A stretch of DNA of 6,105 nt, taken from NCBI GenBank assembly GCA_002683775.1, contig NYTT01000013.1:1-6105 (forward strand), written 5' to 3'. This document shows, piece by piece, positions 1 to 5,634 of this stretch. The translations under genes were made by a program, and so were the position numbers. The notes below the pieces were generated by a model. It saw only the letters and a list, made by a program, of their open reading frames with translations, was not told the origin of the DNA and did no database searches. The number at the start of each line of letters is the position of its first letter. Position 1 is the stretch's first letter. Source of the stretch: Flavobacteriales bacterium. GTDB taxonomy: Bacteria; Bacteroidota; Bacteroidia; Flavobacteriales; BACL11.

Positions 1-128
1 AACCCGCAGGCATTATATCAATTGTTATTTTGCAAGAATTTGGAAGCAAAGAAAATGCAATTGAAAAAACCTATTTAAAAATTGAATGGCTGAAGCAAAG
101 AATTGACGATTTAAAAAGATTTTTATGA
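1..128 (+). CDS. C-terminal end of an unidentified protein (5' partial)
   Basis: An open frame enters from the left edge, with its first full codon at position 3, and ends at TGA 126-128, giving about 41 residues. It begins PAGIISIVILQEFGSK and ends in a charged, probably helical tail (KTYLKIEWLKQRIDDLKRFL). The stop overlaps the next start as ATGA (125-128), a translational-coupling arrangement that places this gene in the same operon as the methyltransferase downstream. The other two frames are closed in this stretch. I do not recognise the family, and the visible part has no motif from which to infer a function. Confidence 0.6.
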   Translation, partial: PAGIISIVILQEFGSKENAIEKTYLKIEWLKQRIDDLKRFL

Positions 129-1240
129 ACACAAAATTAAATTACTTAATAAAAGGTGAAAATTTAAAAGTCTTAAAAAGCCTTTTACCTTATTACAAAA
201 ACAAGGTTAAGCTTATATACATTGACCCTCCCTACAACACAGGAGGTGATGGCTTTAAATATAATGACAACTTTAACCACTCAACCTGGCTAACTTTTAT
301 GAAGAATAGGCTAGAGGTTGCAAGGGAACTCTTGAGCGAAGACGGAGTTATTTTTGTGCAGATAGATGATAACGAGCAGGCTTATTTAAAGGTGCTTATG
401 GATGAGATTTTTGGAAAGGAGAATTTTGTTACACAAATAGTGATCAAAACTGCATCGGAAAATGGATTTAAAACGCTTGCCAATAAACCAGTGAGAGTGA
501 AGGAGTACATAATAATGTATGCAAAATCAATAAATCATTATAAATATTACAAGGCATTCGTTCCAAATCAAAGGGAGTGGGATACTCATTTTAATCTTTT
601 CTTCGATCGGAATACAATGCTCATAACTCCATTGATTGATAAGTTAAAATCATTAAAATTGTTAAAAGACAACGAAAGCTTGCAAGATATAAACTTAAAT
701 AAAAAAGATTTTGCTAATTTCGTGATTAAATATGCAGAAAATATATGCGATACCAAGCCTATCAAATTAAATGATGATGAATTGCAAAATTGTGAATTAT
801 ATAAAGTGTCAAAAAAAGATATTTATATTTATAAGAAGAGAATGCTGAATCCCATTTCTAAACAAATACAAGAAATTAAAGGAGTTAAAACACTTGCATT
901 ACCTTTGTCAGATCTATGGATTGGAATTGGTTTTAACAATGTGCAAAATGAAGCAGGTAATGGATTTTCACAAGGTAAAAAACCAGAAGCACTACTTGAA
1001 AGAATAATTCAAATCGCAACCAAAGAAGGAGATATCGTACTAGACTTTTTTGCAGGAAGCGGAACAACGGGGGCGGTGGCTCACAAAATGGGCAGGCGTT
1101 GGATAATAATTGAGCAAATGGACTACATTGAAACCATAACAAAAGTTCGTCTTCAAAAAGTGCTAGAGGGGGAGCAAGGGGGAGTGAGTAAAAACCACAA
1201 ATGGCAAGGGGGCGGAAGCTTTGAATATTTAGTTTTATGA
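125..1240 (+). CDS. Site-specific DNA adenine methyltransferase, beta class (type III Mod-like), orphan
   Basis: Probable N6-adenine DNA methyltransferase using S-adenosylmethionine. Catalytic motif IV, DPPYNTG, lies at residues 34-40 and the cofactor motif I, DFFAGSG, at 307-313. The order IV, target-recognition region, then I defines the beta class (N6_N4_Mtase fold). The block NFNHSTWLTFMKNRLEVARE after motif IV and the C-terminal GEQGG...WQGGGSFEY segment are characteristic of type III Mod subunits. At 371 residues it is much shorter than classical Mod proteins, which usually exceed 500, and no Res helicase-nuclease gene follows, so it is probably a solitary enzyme protecting the element from restriction. 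The likely target-recognition region (about residues 115-280) is far more AT-rich than the G-rich catalytic ends, suggesting domain exchange. The start overlaps the previous stop as ATGA; no clear ribosome-binding site is visible. The target site cannot be read from sequence. Confidence 0.9.
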   Translation: MNTKLNYLIKGENLKVLKSLLPYYKNKVKLIYIDPPYNTGGDGFKYNDNFNHSTWLTFMKNRLEVARELLSEDGVIFVQIDDNEQAYLKVLMDEIFGKENFVTQIVIKTASENGFKTLANKPVRVKEYIIMYAKSINHYKYYKAFVPNQREWDTHFNLFFDRNTMLITPLIDKLKSLKLLKDNESLQDINLNKKDFANFVIKYAENICDTKPIKLNDDELQNCELYKVSKKDIYIYKKRMLNPISKQIQEIKGVKTLALPLSDLWIGIGFNNVQNEAGNGFSQGKKPEALLERIIQIATKEGDIVLDFFAGSGTTGAVAHKMGRRWIIIEQMDYIETITKVRLQKVLEGEQGGVSKNHKWQGGGSFEYLVL

Positions 1241-1251
1241 TTTTATGAAAG
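1240..1251 (+). repeat. 12-bp direct repeat, left copy (start of C5 methyltransferase)
   Basis: ATTTTATGAAAG begins at the last base of the upstream stop codon and includes the start codon of the cytosine methyltransferase. An identical copy spans that gene's stop codon at 2598-2609. The two copies bracket the gene precisely, as expected for insertion or recombination of a gene cassette through short homology. Chance identity in AT-rich DNA remains possible. Confidence 0.65.
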
Positions 1252-2606
1252 TATTAAGTTTATTTGACGGAATTTCTGCCGGACAGCAAGCATTTAAAAA
1301 TTTAGGAATAGAATTTGATGGCAAAGATAATGTATATTATGCAAGTGAAATTGATAAATATGCTATTCAAATTACTCAAGCAAATCACCCGAACACTAAG
1401 CAATTAGGGGATATAAAGGGAATTATAGTAGAAGATTATTATATTTTTTACAATCAAAACAACAATCCTGTAAAAAATGGAGGAAGTTTTAAGTCTGATA
1501 TTGATTTACTTATAGGAGGTCCGCCGTGTCAAGATCTATCAATTGCTAAAAAAAATAGACAAGGTTTGGAAGGTTCAAGAAGTTCTTTATTTTATGAATA
1601 TGTAAGAATTTTAAAAAAAGTAAAGCCTAAATTCTTTATTATGGAAAATGTAGCTAGTATGAGTAAAGAAGACAAAGATATAATTAGTAAAGAATTAGGG
1701 GTAGAACCTTGTTTAATTAATAGCTCACACTTCACGGCACAACAAAGAAAAAGGCTTTATTGGGTGGGTAGACGGCTTGAAAATGGAAGTTATGAAAAAG
1801 TAGATATTTCTTATATTCAAGATAAAGGAATTATATTACAAGACATTTTGTTAGATGGCCGGGCGTATCAAGATAAATCACATGTATTAACTGCGACTTA
1901 TAGCAAATGCGTCTTTCATAACCCTATTATTAAAAAGCAAAGAACGATGGTTGTTTTTCCTAAAGAATATGAGGTCAGAGTAAATAAAGTTAAAGAAGAT
2001 TTTAATAGATATTTAATAGAATGCAAAAAAAATAATAAAATTACTATAACAGAGATAGCTAATTATTGCGGGCTTCCTAAAACTCAAATAGAGCATTATT
2101 TTAGATTGGATAAGTCAAGAGCGATTCCACCTTATAACATTTATACAAAACTAAAAAAGATGCTAAATTTAAACGATAAATTTGATAGTCAAATAAAAGA
2201 AACAGAAATTTTAGAATCTAGATATGAATCCAATTTAAGGGCATATAATATCAATGGCAAAAGTCCAACGTTAACATCAAGTAAAACAGAAATATTTCAA
2301 CCAATCCGCATAGGTCAATTAGGTAAAGGAGGTCAAGGAGACAGGATATACAGTGTAAAAGGTAAGTCAGTGTGTCTTTCTGCGAATGGAGGTGGAAGAG
2401 GGGCTAAAACAAGACTTTACAAGATAGATTTACCTGATGGAGATTATTTGGTGAGAAAGTTAGATCCAATTGAGTGTGAAAGATTGCAGGGCTTCCCGGA
2501 TAATTACACAAATGCAGTATCTAATACTCAACGATATAAAGCATTAGGCAATAGTTTTACAGTTACAGTAATAGAGTATATAATTAAACAATTAAATATT
2601 TTATGA
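1245..2606 (+). CDS. DNA (cytosine-5-)-methyltransferase with HTH-like insert
   Basis: C5-cytosine methyltransferase with the usual motif set: motif I LSLFDGISAG (4-13), motif IV GGPPCQDLS (91-99) with catalytic Cys95, motif VI ENV (134-136), motif VIII QQRKR (166-170), motif IX-like DPIECERLQGFPDNY (407-421) and motif X ALGNS (433-437). All key residues are present, so it should be active. The variable region between VIII and IX is long (about 180-400). It contains a helix-turn-helix-like stretch (about 266-290, TEIANYCGLPKTQIEHYFR) followed by a helical segment, and three GKS-like elements (KSHVLTA, KSPTLTS, KSVCLSA). Similar insertions occur in phage-borne Dcm-type enzymes. It starts 4 nt after the upstream stop with no Shine-Dalgarno sequence. 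An exact 12-bp direct repeat marks both its start and its stop, suggesting cassette acquisition. No cognate endonuclease is visible and the target is unknown. Confidence 0.95.
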   Translation: MKVLSLFDGISAGQQAFKNLGIEFDGKDNVYYASEIDKYAIQITQANHPNTKQLGDIKGIIVEDYYIFYNQNNNPVKNGGSFKSDIDLLIGGPPCQDLSIAKKNRQGLEGSRSSLFYEYVRILKKVKPKFFIMENVASMSKEDKDIISKELGVEPCLINSSHFTAQQRKRLYWVGRRLENGSYEKVDISYIQDKGIILQDILLDGRAYQDKSHVLTATYSKCVFHNPIIKKQRTMVVFPKEYEVRVNKVKEDFNRYLIECKKNNKITITEIANYCGLPKTQIEHYFRLDKSRAIPPYNIYTKLKKMLNLNDKFDSQIKETEILESRYESNLRAYNINGKSPTLTSSKTEIFQPIRIGQLGKGGQGDRIYSVKGKSVCLSANGGGRGAKTRLYKIDLPDGDYLVRKLDPIECERLQGFPDNYTNAVSNTQRYKALGNSFTVTVIEYIIKQLNIL

Positions 2607-2609
2607 AAG
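2598..2609 (+). repeat. 12-bp direct repeat, right copy (end of C5 methyltransferase)
   Basis: This second copy of ATTTTATGAAAG contains the final Ile-Leu-stop codons of the cytosine methyltransferase (to 2606). Its ATG (2603-2605) opens an 11-codon frame, MKATQLTTNNF, stopping at TAA 2636-2638. That mini-frame may be the leftover start region of whatever followed the first methyltransferase before the cassette arrived, a short leader for the next gene, or meaningless. No protein family can be assigned. Confidence 0.6.
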
Positions 2610-2645
2610 CGACGCAATTAACAACAAATAACTTTTAATAAAAAA

Positions 2646-3062
2646 ATGACACCTAATCACTACTATTTAGACATAGAACAAACATTTAAATTAGAAGACA
2701 TCTTAAACAACTTTGCAGGAGGTTTAAATGTATGGAAGGCTAGTGTGTTAAAGTACACTAATCGAGCGTCTTTAAAGCACGATAACCCTTTAGACTGTTT
2801 GAATAAAGCTTTAAATTGTGTAAATAAAGAGAAAGAAAGAATCTTCAAAGAATTTCCACGAACACAAGACTATAACTTTAAAGAATTAAACCCTATAGAT
2901 TTAGAAATACATAATAAAGCATTAGACCCTAACTCTTACAATAGAATAGAATGTCAACAATATAAATTGTTTTTAGTGGAAATTTACAAATGGGTTATAG
3001 GAGAAGTAAGTTTTGATGAGATTAAAAGCAAGATACAAAAACAGATCTATATATTTAGCTAA
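2646..3062 (+). CDS. DUF3310 (SaV-like) phage protein
   Basis: A 138-residue soluble protein. Residues 4-66 match the pattern I know for DUF3310: NHYY near the start, a predicted helix ending in NNFAGGLNVW, then KASVLKYTNRASLKHDNPLDCLNKAL, the hallmark LxNxxKYxxRAGxKxxNxLxDLxKA-type helix pair. This family is common in phage early regions. A member in T7, gp1.7, has been described as a nucleotide kinase, but whether that activity holds here is not shown. Residues 70-138 form a second, charged helical segment with no motif I recognise. It sits between two DNA methyltransferases, so a role in phage nucleotide or DNA metabolism would fit. Translation starts after a 39-nt gap with an A-run directly before ATG and no Shine-Dalgarno sequence. 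Its stop lies 2 nt before the next start, inside a perfect palindrome. Confidence 0.75.
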   Translation: MTPNHYYLDIEQTFKLEDILNNFAGGLNVWKASVLKYTNRASLKHDNPLDCLNKALNCVNKEKERIFKEFPRTQDYNFKELNPIDLEIHNKALDPNSYNRIECQQYKLFLVEIYKWVIGEVSFDEIKSKIQKQIYIFS

Positions 3063-3066
3063 ATAT
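3051..3066. repeat. 16-bp perfect palindrome at a stop/start junction
   Basis: ATATTTAGCTAAATAT is perfectly self-complementary. It covers the last codons and TAA stop of the DUF3310 gene and the first two bases of the next gene's ATG (3065-3067). It could be a dimeric-protein operator or a fold that occludes the start codon, but it has no loop and the DNA is AT-rich, so chance is a serious alternative. Confidence 0.45.
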
Positions 3067-3820
3067 GACTTTAATTAATCAAATAACTTTAAAACAAAAT
3101 TCATGTTTTGATTTACTACCTAAACTTAAACCTTCTTCTGTAGATTTAATTTTAACAGATCCTCCTTATGAAATAAGTCGTGATACAGGCTTTAAAGCTG
3201 TTAAAAATGGTGTGCAGAGGTTTGCTATTTCAATGGATTTTGGTAAATGGGATAAAAATTTTGAAGGGCTTGCAGAGAGCATCATGCTTATGTTTCAGGC
3301 TTTAAAAAATGGTGGAACTTGTATCATTTTTTATGATTTATGGAAAATTACAACTTTAAAAGATATAATGGAAAGTGTTGGGTTTAAGCAAATTAGAATG
3401 ATAGAGTGGTTAAAAACAAACCCTGTTCCAATTAATAGTTCCATTAATTACTTAACAAATGCAAGAGAAATTGCTCTTGTTGGCGTTAAGCATTCTAAAC
3501 CCACTTTTAACTCACAATATGATAATGGTGTTTATAAATATCCTATATATCATGGCAAAGATAGATTTCATCCTACTCAAAAACCTTTAGATTTATTTAA
3601 AGAACTAATTCACAAGCATTCCAATGAAGGTGATGTAGTTCTAGATCCTTTTAGTGGTAGTGGCACAACTGCACTTGCTTCATTTAGCACTAATCGTAAG
3701 TTTATAGGCTGTGAAGTTAATTTGAATTATTATAATAATTCAATAGAAAGATTAAAGATTAGCAGAGCAATAGCAACACAAAAACAGATTGATATATTTA
3801 GCAAATTTGACAAATGCTAA
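3065..3820 (+). CDS. Small beta-class DNA methyltransferase (probably N6-adenine)
   Basis: A 251-residue S-adenosylmethionine-dependent DNA methyltransferase of the N6_N4_Mtase family. Motif IV is TDPPYE (31-36), the family block HPTQKP lies at 169-174, and cofactor motif I is DPFSGSG (194-200) followed by TTALASF. The order IV-recognition-I makes it beta class, and the length is normal for compact solitary enzymes of the DpnA/HinfI type. DPPY favours adenine-N6 over cytosine-N4, where SPPY is usual, but the two are not separable with certainty. The short recognition region (about 120-165) contains NPVPINSSINYL and differs completely from that of the first adenine methyltransferase, so a different target is likely. 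It begins 2 nt after the DUF3310 stop, with no Shine-Dalgarno sequence. Its stop is overlapped by the start of a small membrane ORF. GATC sites remain frequent in the window, so there is no sign of site avoidance. Confidence 0.92.
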   Translation: MTLINQITLKQNSCFDLLPKLKPSSVDLILTDPPYEISRDTGFKAVKNGVQRFAISMDFGKWDKNFEGLAESIMLMFQALKNGGTCIIFYDLWKITTLKDIMESVGFKQIRMIEWLKTNPVPINSSINYLTNAREIALVGVKHSKPTFNSQYDNGVYKYPIYHGKDRFHPTQKPLDLFKELIHKHSNEGDVVLDPFSGSGTTALASFSTNRKFIGCEVNLNYYNNSIERLKISRAIATQKQIDIFSKFDKC

Positions 3821-3963
3821 AACTAGTATCACATTTATTTATAGTAAATAATAGTGCTACTTTGAAGTATCGTAATAAAAAAAATCTAATTAGAATAATA
3901 ATGCTAATGATACCATATATATTTTATGTATTAGCTTTAATTTGTTTAATTAAATATTTTTAA
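3814..3963 (+). CDS. Putative 49-residue single-pass membrane protein
   Basis: The ATG at 3814 lies in another frame inside the last codons of the methyltransferase (ATGCTAA, overlap 3814-3820), an arrangement typical of translational coupling. The frame stays open for 49 codons to TAA 3961-3963. The N-terminal half is polar with a basic stretch (KYRNKKN, 18-24). Residues 26-49 (IRIIMLMIPYIFYVLALI and following) are continuously hydrophobic, consistent with one membrane helix whose basic side faces the cytoplasm, ending almost at the C-terminus. Small membrane proteins of this size occur in phages, for example as lysis or superinfection proteins, but nothing here allows assignment. An open frame with a hydrophobic tail can also arise by chance in AT-rich DNA. 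Confidence 0.5.
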   Translation: MLKLVSHLFIVNNSATLKYRNKKNLIRIIMLMIPYIFYVLALICLIKYF

Positions 3964-3985
3964 GATTAAGCTTGTAATTTACTAA

Positions 3986-4010
3986 CTTTTATTTTACTTT
4001 ACAATAAAAG
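3986..4010. repeat. AT-rich inverted repeat (8-bp stem, 9-nt loop)
   Basis: CTTTTATT (3986-3993) is perfectly complementary to AATAAAAG (4003-4010), with a 9-nt loop. The stem has only one G-C pair per arm, so as RNA it would be weak; it could be part of a binding site or a chance structure. Confidence 0.35.
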
Positions 4011-4028
4011 AAAGGTGATATATTCTTC

Positions 4029-4062
4029 GTGACACGATTTAATCCATCGTGTCATTTTCTTT
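4029..4062 (+). terminator. Candidate rho-independent terminator of the methyltransferase operon
   Basis: TGACACGAT (4030-4038) pairs perfectly with ATCGTGTCA (4046-4054) around a 7-nt loop, with a possible extra G-U pair from 4029/4055. The stem is followed at once by TTTTCTTT. Its position 3' of the modification genes fits transcription termination. The stem arms carry the same TGACA/TGTCA element that recurs downstream, so it may instead, or also, be a protein-binding palindrome. Confidence 0.5.
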
Positions 4063-4102
4063 AATTTATCTAATGTCACAGTTTTCACAAAAAAGTGTCA
4101 CA
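4029..4102. promoter_or_regulatory. Cluster of GTGACAC/TGTCAC-type elements upstream of the right operon
   Basis: TGACA occurs at 4030-4034 and its complement TGTCA at 4050-4054, 4074-4078 and 4096-4100. The three same-orientation copies are 24 and 22 bp apart, close to two helical turns, so they would lie on one DNA face. Most copies extend to GTGACA/TGTCAC. This resembles an operator or iteron array upstream of the 334-residue gene, which carries more copies inside its coding region. Function is inferred only from arrangement. Confidence 0.45.
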
Positions 4103-4168
4103 ATTTACTTGTAATTTCATTTTTTTTGAAATAAACTCACTTTATTAAGTAAAAAAACAATTAAATTA

Positions 4169-5173
4169 ATGGCTCTTTTGTCTAAAGATTTTGAAAAAGC
4201 AATATTAATTCCTTTTTTAAAACAACACGGAGGTGCTGATGTCTTTAAAGAAGAAAATTACCATATATTAAAGAAGTATTGCGACATACACGGTTTAGAT
4301 TACCTTGAAGTAATTAAGCCTGACTCTGAGCTAAATACTAAACTTAAAGATCGGTTTAGGCAGATTAAAAAAAGGAAATGTGACAAAAAAAGTGACACTA
4401 AAAAAAGTCACACTAAAAAAAGTCACACTAAGAAAGTTTTACCTAAAAAAGTTCCTAAATTAATAGAAGAGGGTCAAGGTAAATGCCGAAATGCACTTAA
4501 AAAAGTAAATAAAATTGTTATTGAAAATGAAAATAAAGTTAATGAATTAACAACAAAGAAAGACGCAGACATTAGAGAAGTAAAGCACTTTGGTTACGGC
4601 AAGCATTTAGAGAGCTATGATAGTTTATCAGAAAACCTTTTAAACACTCTGAGTTTTGCTTCAAAATTGCAAATATATCTAGACAATTACACTTGCGACT
4701 ACAACTACTTTTTGAATGGTGGGGCTGATGCAACGGAAAAGTATAATTATATCAGTAAAAATGGCGATGTTAGTCAACGAATTCGGGATCGGAACAAATT
4801 TGCTTCCATAGAAGTTAAAGAAGAGATTGATAAAATCAACATAGAATTAGTAAATGCGACAAACCCTTACAGACAACAAATCTTAGGCGAACAATTTGAT
4901 AGGTTGCATAAGCTGTATAGGTTTTATAAGAATTTTGAAAAAGAAGAGCTTTATGTTTACACGAGTGCCGCGGAAACTCATTTTAACTTGCAGAAGGCAG
5001 TAAATGGATCAATTCTGAATGAAGCGGCGATGGTGGAAAATAAAATCATAAATTCACAAATAGAACAATCACCTGATATACCGACGGCTTTAAAAGATTT
5101 GTATAAATCGGAGGAAGAAGGCAAGGAAAACAAAGTTTTTAAAATAATTAATGAACGCAACAATGAGCAGTAA
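4169..5173 (+). CDS. Unrecognised 334-residue protein with SHTKK pentapeptide-repeat linker
   Basis: I do not recognise this family. Three parts can be seen. Residues 1-70 form a compact, probably helical N-terminal module (KAILIPFLKQHGGADVF, KKYCDIHGLDYLEV, KLKDRFRQIKKRK). Residues 71-97 are a very basic linker of pentapeptides (KCDKK at 70-74, SDTKK, SHTKK, SHTKK, VLPKK). Residues 100-334 are charged and largely helical, with aromatic patches near 165-182 and 245-266 and no signal peptide or membrane segment. The layout suggests a nucleic-acid-binding protein. As the first gene after an intergenic break, it could be a packaging (small terminase-like) or replication protein, but no diagnostic motif supports either. 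The linker DNA is a 15-bp tandem repeat carrying the GTGACAC element found upstream, which may allow self-recognition. The ATG is preceded by A/T only. The 3' end overlaps the next gene by 23 nt. Confidence 0.8.
   Translation: MALLSKDFEKAILIPFLKQHGGADVFKEENYHILKKYCDIHGLDYLEVIKPDSELNTKLKDRFRQIKKRKCDKKSDTKKSHTKKSHTKKVLPKKVPKLIEEGQGKCRNALKKVNKIVIENENKVNELTTKKDADIREVKHFGYGKHLESYDSLSENLLNTLSFASKLQIYLDNYTCDYNYFLNGGADATEKYNYISKNGDVSQRIRDRNKFASIEVKEEIDKINIELVNATNPYRQQILGEQFDRLHKLYRFYKNFEKEELYVYTSAAETHFNLQKAVNGSILNEAAMVENKIINSQIEQSPDIPTALKDLYKSEEEGKENKVFKIINERNNEQ
4376..4435 (+). repeat. In-frame 15-bp tandem repeat (four units) in the 334-residue gene
   Basis: Four consecutive 15-bp units occupy 4376-4390, 4391-4405, 4406-4420 and 4421-4435. 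The last three follow AGT(G/C)ACACTAARAAA; the first is a diverged AAATGTGACAAAAAA. Being a multiple of three, each unit encodes one pentapeptide (KCDKK, SDTKK, SHTKK, SHTKK). Units 1 and 2 carry GTGACA as in the upstream intergenic cluster; units 3 and 4 carry the one-base variant GTCACAC. Copy number could change by slippage without breaking the frame. Confidence 0.85.
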
Positions 5174-5630
5174 AGTGGAAATATTAGACTCCAGCAACGA
5201 AGAACAAATAAATTTTATTTATGACAATACCGTCAACTATCTTAAAGATTTAAAAAAAGGTAATGACATTTTGCAAAACAGAGCAATATTGCTTATTATT
5301 TTGTGTTTAGTATTATTAGTTTGGCTTCACGGACAGTTAATAAACTTTTACAATTCTATATTAATATATACTGCAATACTGTTGTTAGTTAAAACTTTTA
5401 TTAAACCTAAAGCATTGCCTTCAGTATGGGCTCACCCCGACGATTTATTGCAAGTGGAAAGATTAAAAGGCAGAAACATACAAGAGATCAAATTAGCAGA
5501 AATTAATAGTTTAAAAGATGCAATTAAAACATGCGAGCAAGATCAAAAAAATAAATCTAAAATTTTAGATACAAGTTTATGGCTTATCTTGGGATCTTTA
5601 ATTTCTTTTTTATTTATTTACTTTTTTTAA
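5151..5630 (+). CDS. Small membrane protein with three predicted membrane helices
   Basis: A 159-residue integral membrane protein I cannot assign to a named family. A polar acidic N-terminus (1-40) is followed by helix 1 (about 45-60, AILLIILCLVLLVWL), a short turn, helix 2 (about 66-84, YNSILIYTAILLLVKTFI), a hydrophilic amphipathic region (85-140) containing WAHPDDLLQVERLKG, and a third helix running to the C-terminus (about 142-159, SLWLILGSLISFLFIYFF). The layout of a tight two-helix hairpin, a charged helical segment and a final helix recurs among small phage and defence-associated membrane proteins, so a lysis, exclusion or membrane-anchoring role is conceivable but unproven. The start at 5151 overlaps the upstream gene by 23 nt; an in-frame ATG at 5163 is an alternative that reduces the overlap to 11 nt. 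Neither has a Shine-Dalgarno sequence. Confidence 0.8.
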   Translation: MNATMSSKVEILDSSNEEQINFIYDNTVNYLKDLKKGNDILQNRAILLIILCLVLLVWLHGQLINFYNSILIYTAILLLVKTFIKPKALPSVWAHPDDLLQVERLKGRNIQEIKLAEINSLKDAIKTCEQDQKNKSKILDTSLWLILGSLISFLFIYFF

Positions 5631-5634
5631 TCAT

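Larger units (their letters stand above)
3964..4168. other. Non-coding interval between the two gene blocks
   Basis: I see no convincing gene on either strand here. The interval holds an AT-rich hairpin (3986-4010), a terminator-like hairpin (4029-4062), a cluster of TGTCA/TGACA elements (4029-4102) and a 10-bp direct repeat CTTGTAATTT (3971-3980 and 4108-4117). It must also contain the promoter for the right-hand operon if that is transcribed separately. A TTGAAA at 4126-4131 has no matching -10 at a normal distance, and no clean Bacteroidota TAnnTTTG element was found, so no promoter is called. Confidence 0.6.

Noticed and set aside
933..1142. Minus-strand open frame of 69 codons inside the first methyltransferase
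   Set aside because: It lies opposite the conserved motif I region of a clearly real gene, and its Phe/Leu-rich composition is that of a shadow frame.
1238..1240. Possible TGA reassignment (TGA as Gly or Trp)
   Set aside because: TGA ends both the Mod-like and the C5 methyltransferase exactly where their families end, so it is a normal stop.
2663..2848. Minus-strand open frame of 61 codons opposite the DUF3310 gene
   Set aside because: It is antisense to the most conserved part of DUF3310; no motif and no sensible neighbours.
125..3820. GATC avoidance indicating the target of an adenine methyltransferase
   Set aside because: GATC is found many times across the window, so there is neither depletion nor evidence for that target.
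4103..4168. Sigma-70 or Bacteroidota promoter before the 334-residue gene
   Set aside because: TTGAAA at 4126-4131 has no -10 partner at 16-18 bp, and no TAnnTTTG with correct spacing is visible; the AT-rich background makes any weaker call meaningless.
4376..4435. CRISPR-like interpretation of the 15-bp repeats
   Set aside because: Units are contiguous, only 15 bp and in frame with the coding sequence; there are no spacers or cas genes.
4978..5163. Minus-strand open frame of 61 codons opposite the end of the 334-residue gene
   Set aside because: Shadow of a coding region in an all-plus-strand operon, with no recognisable feature.
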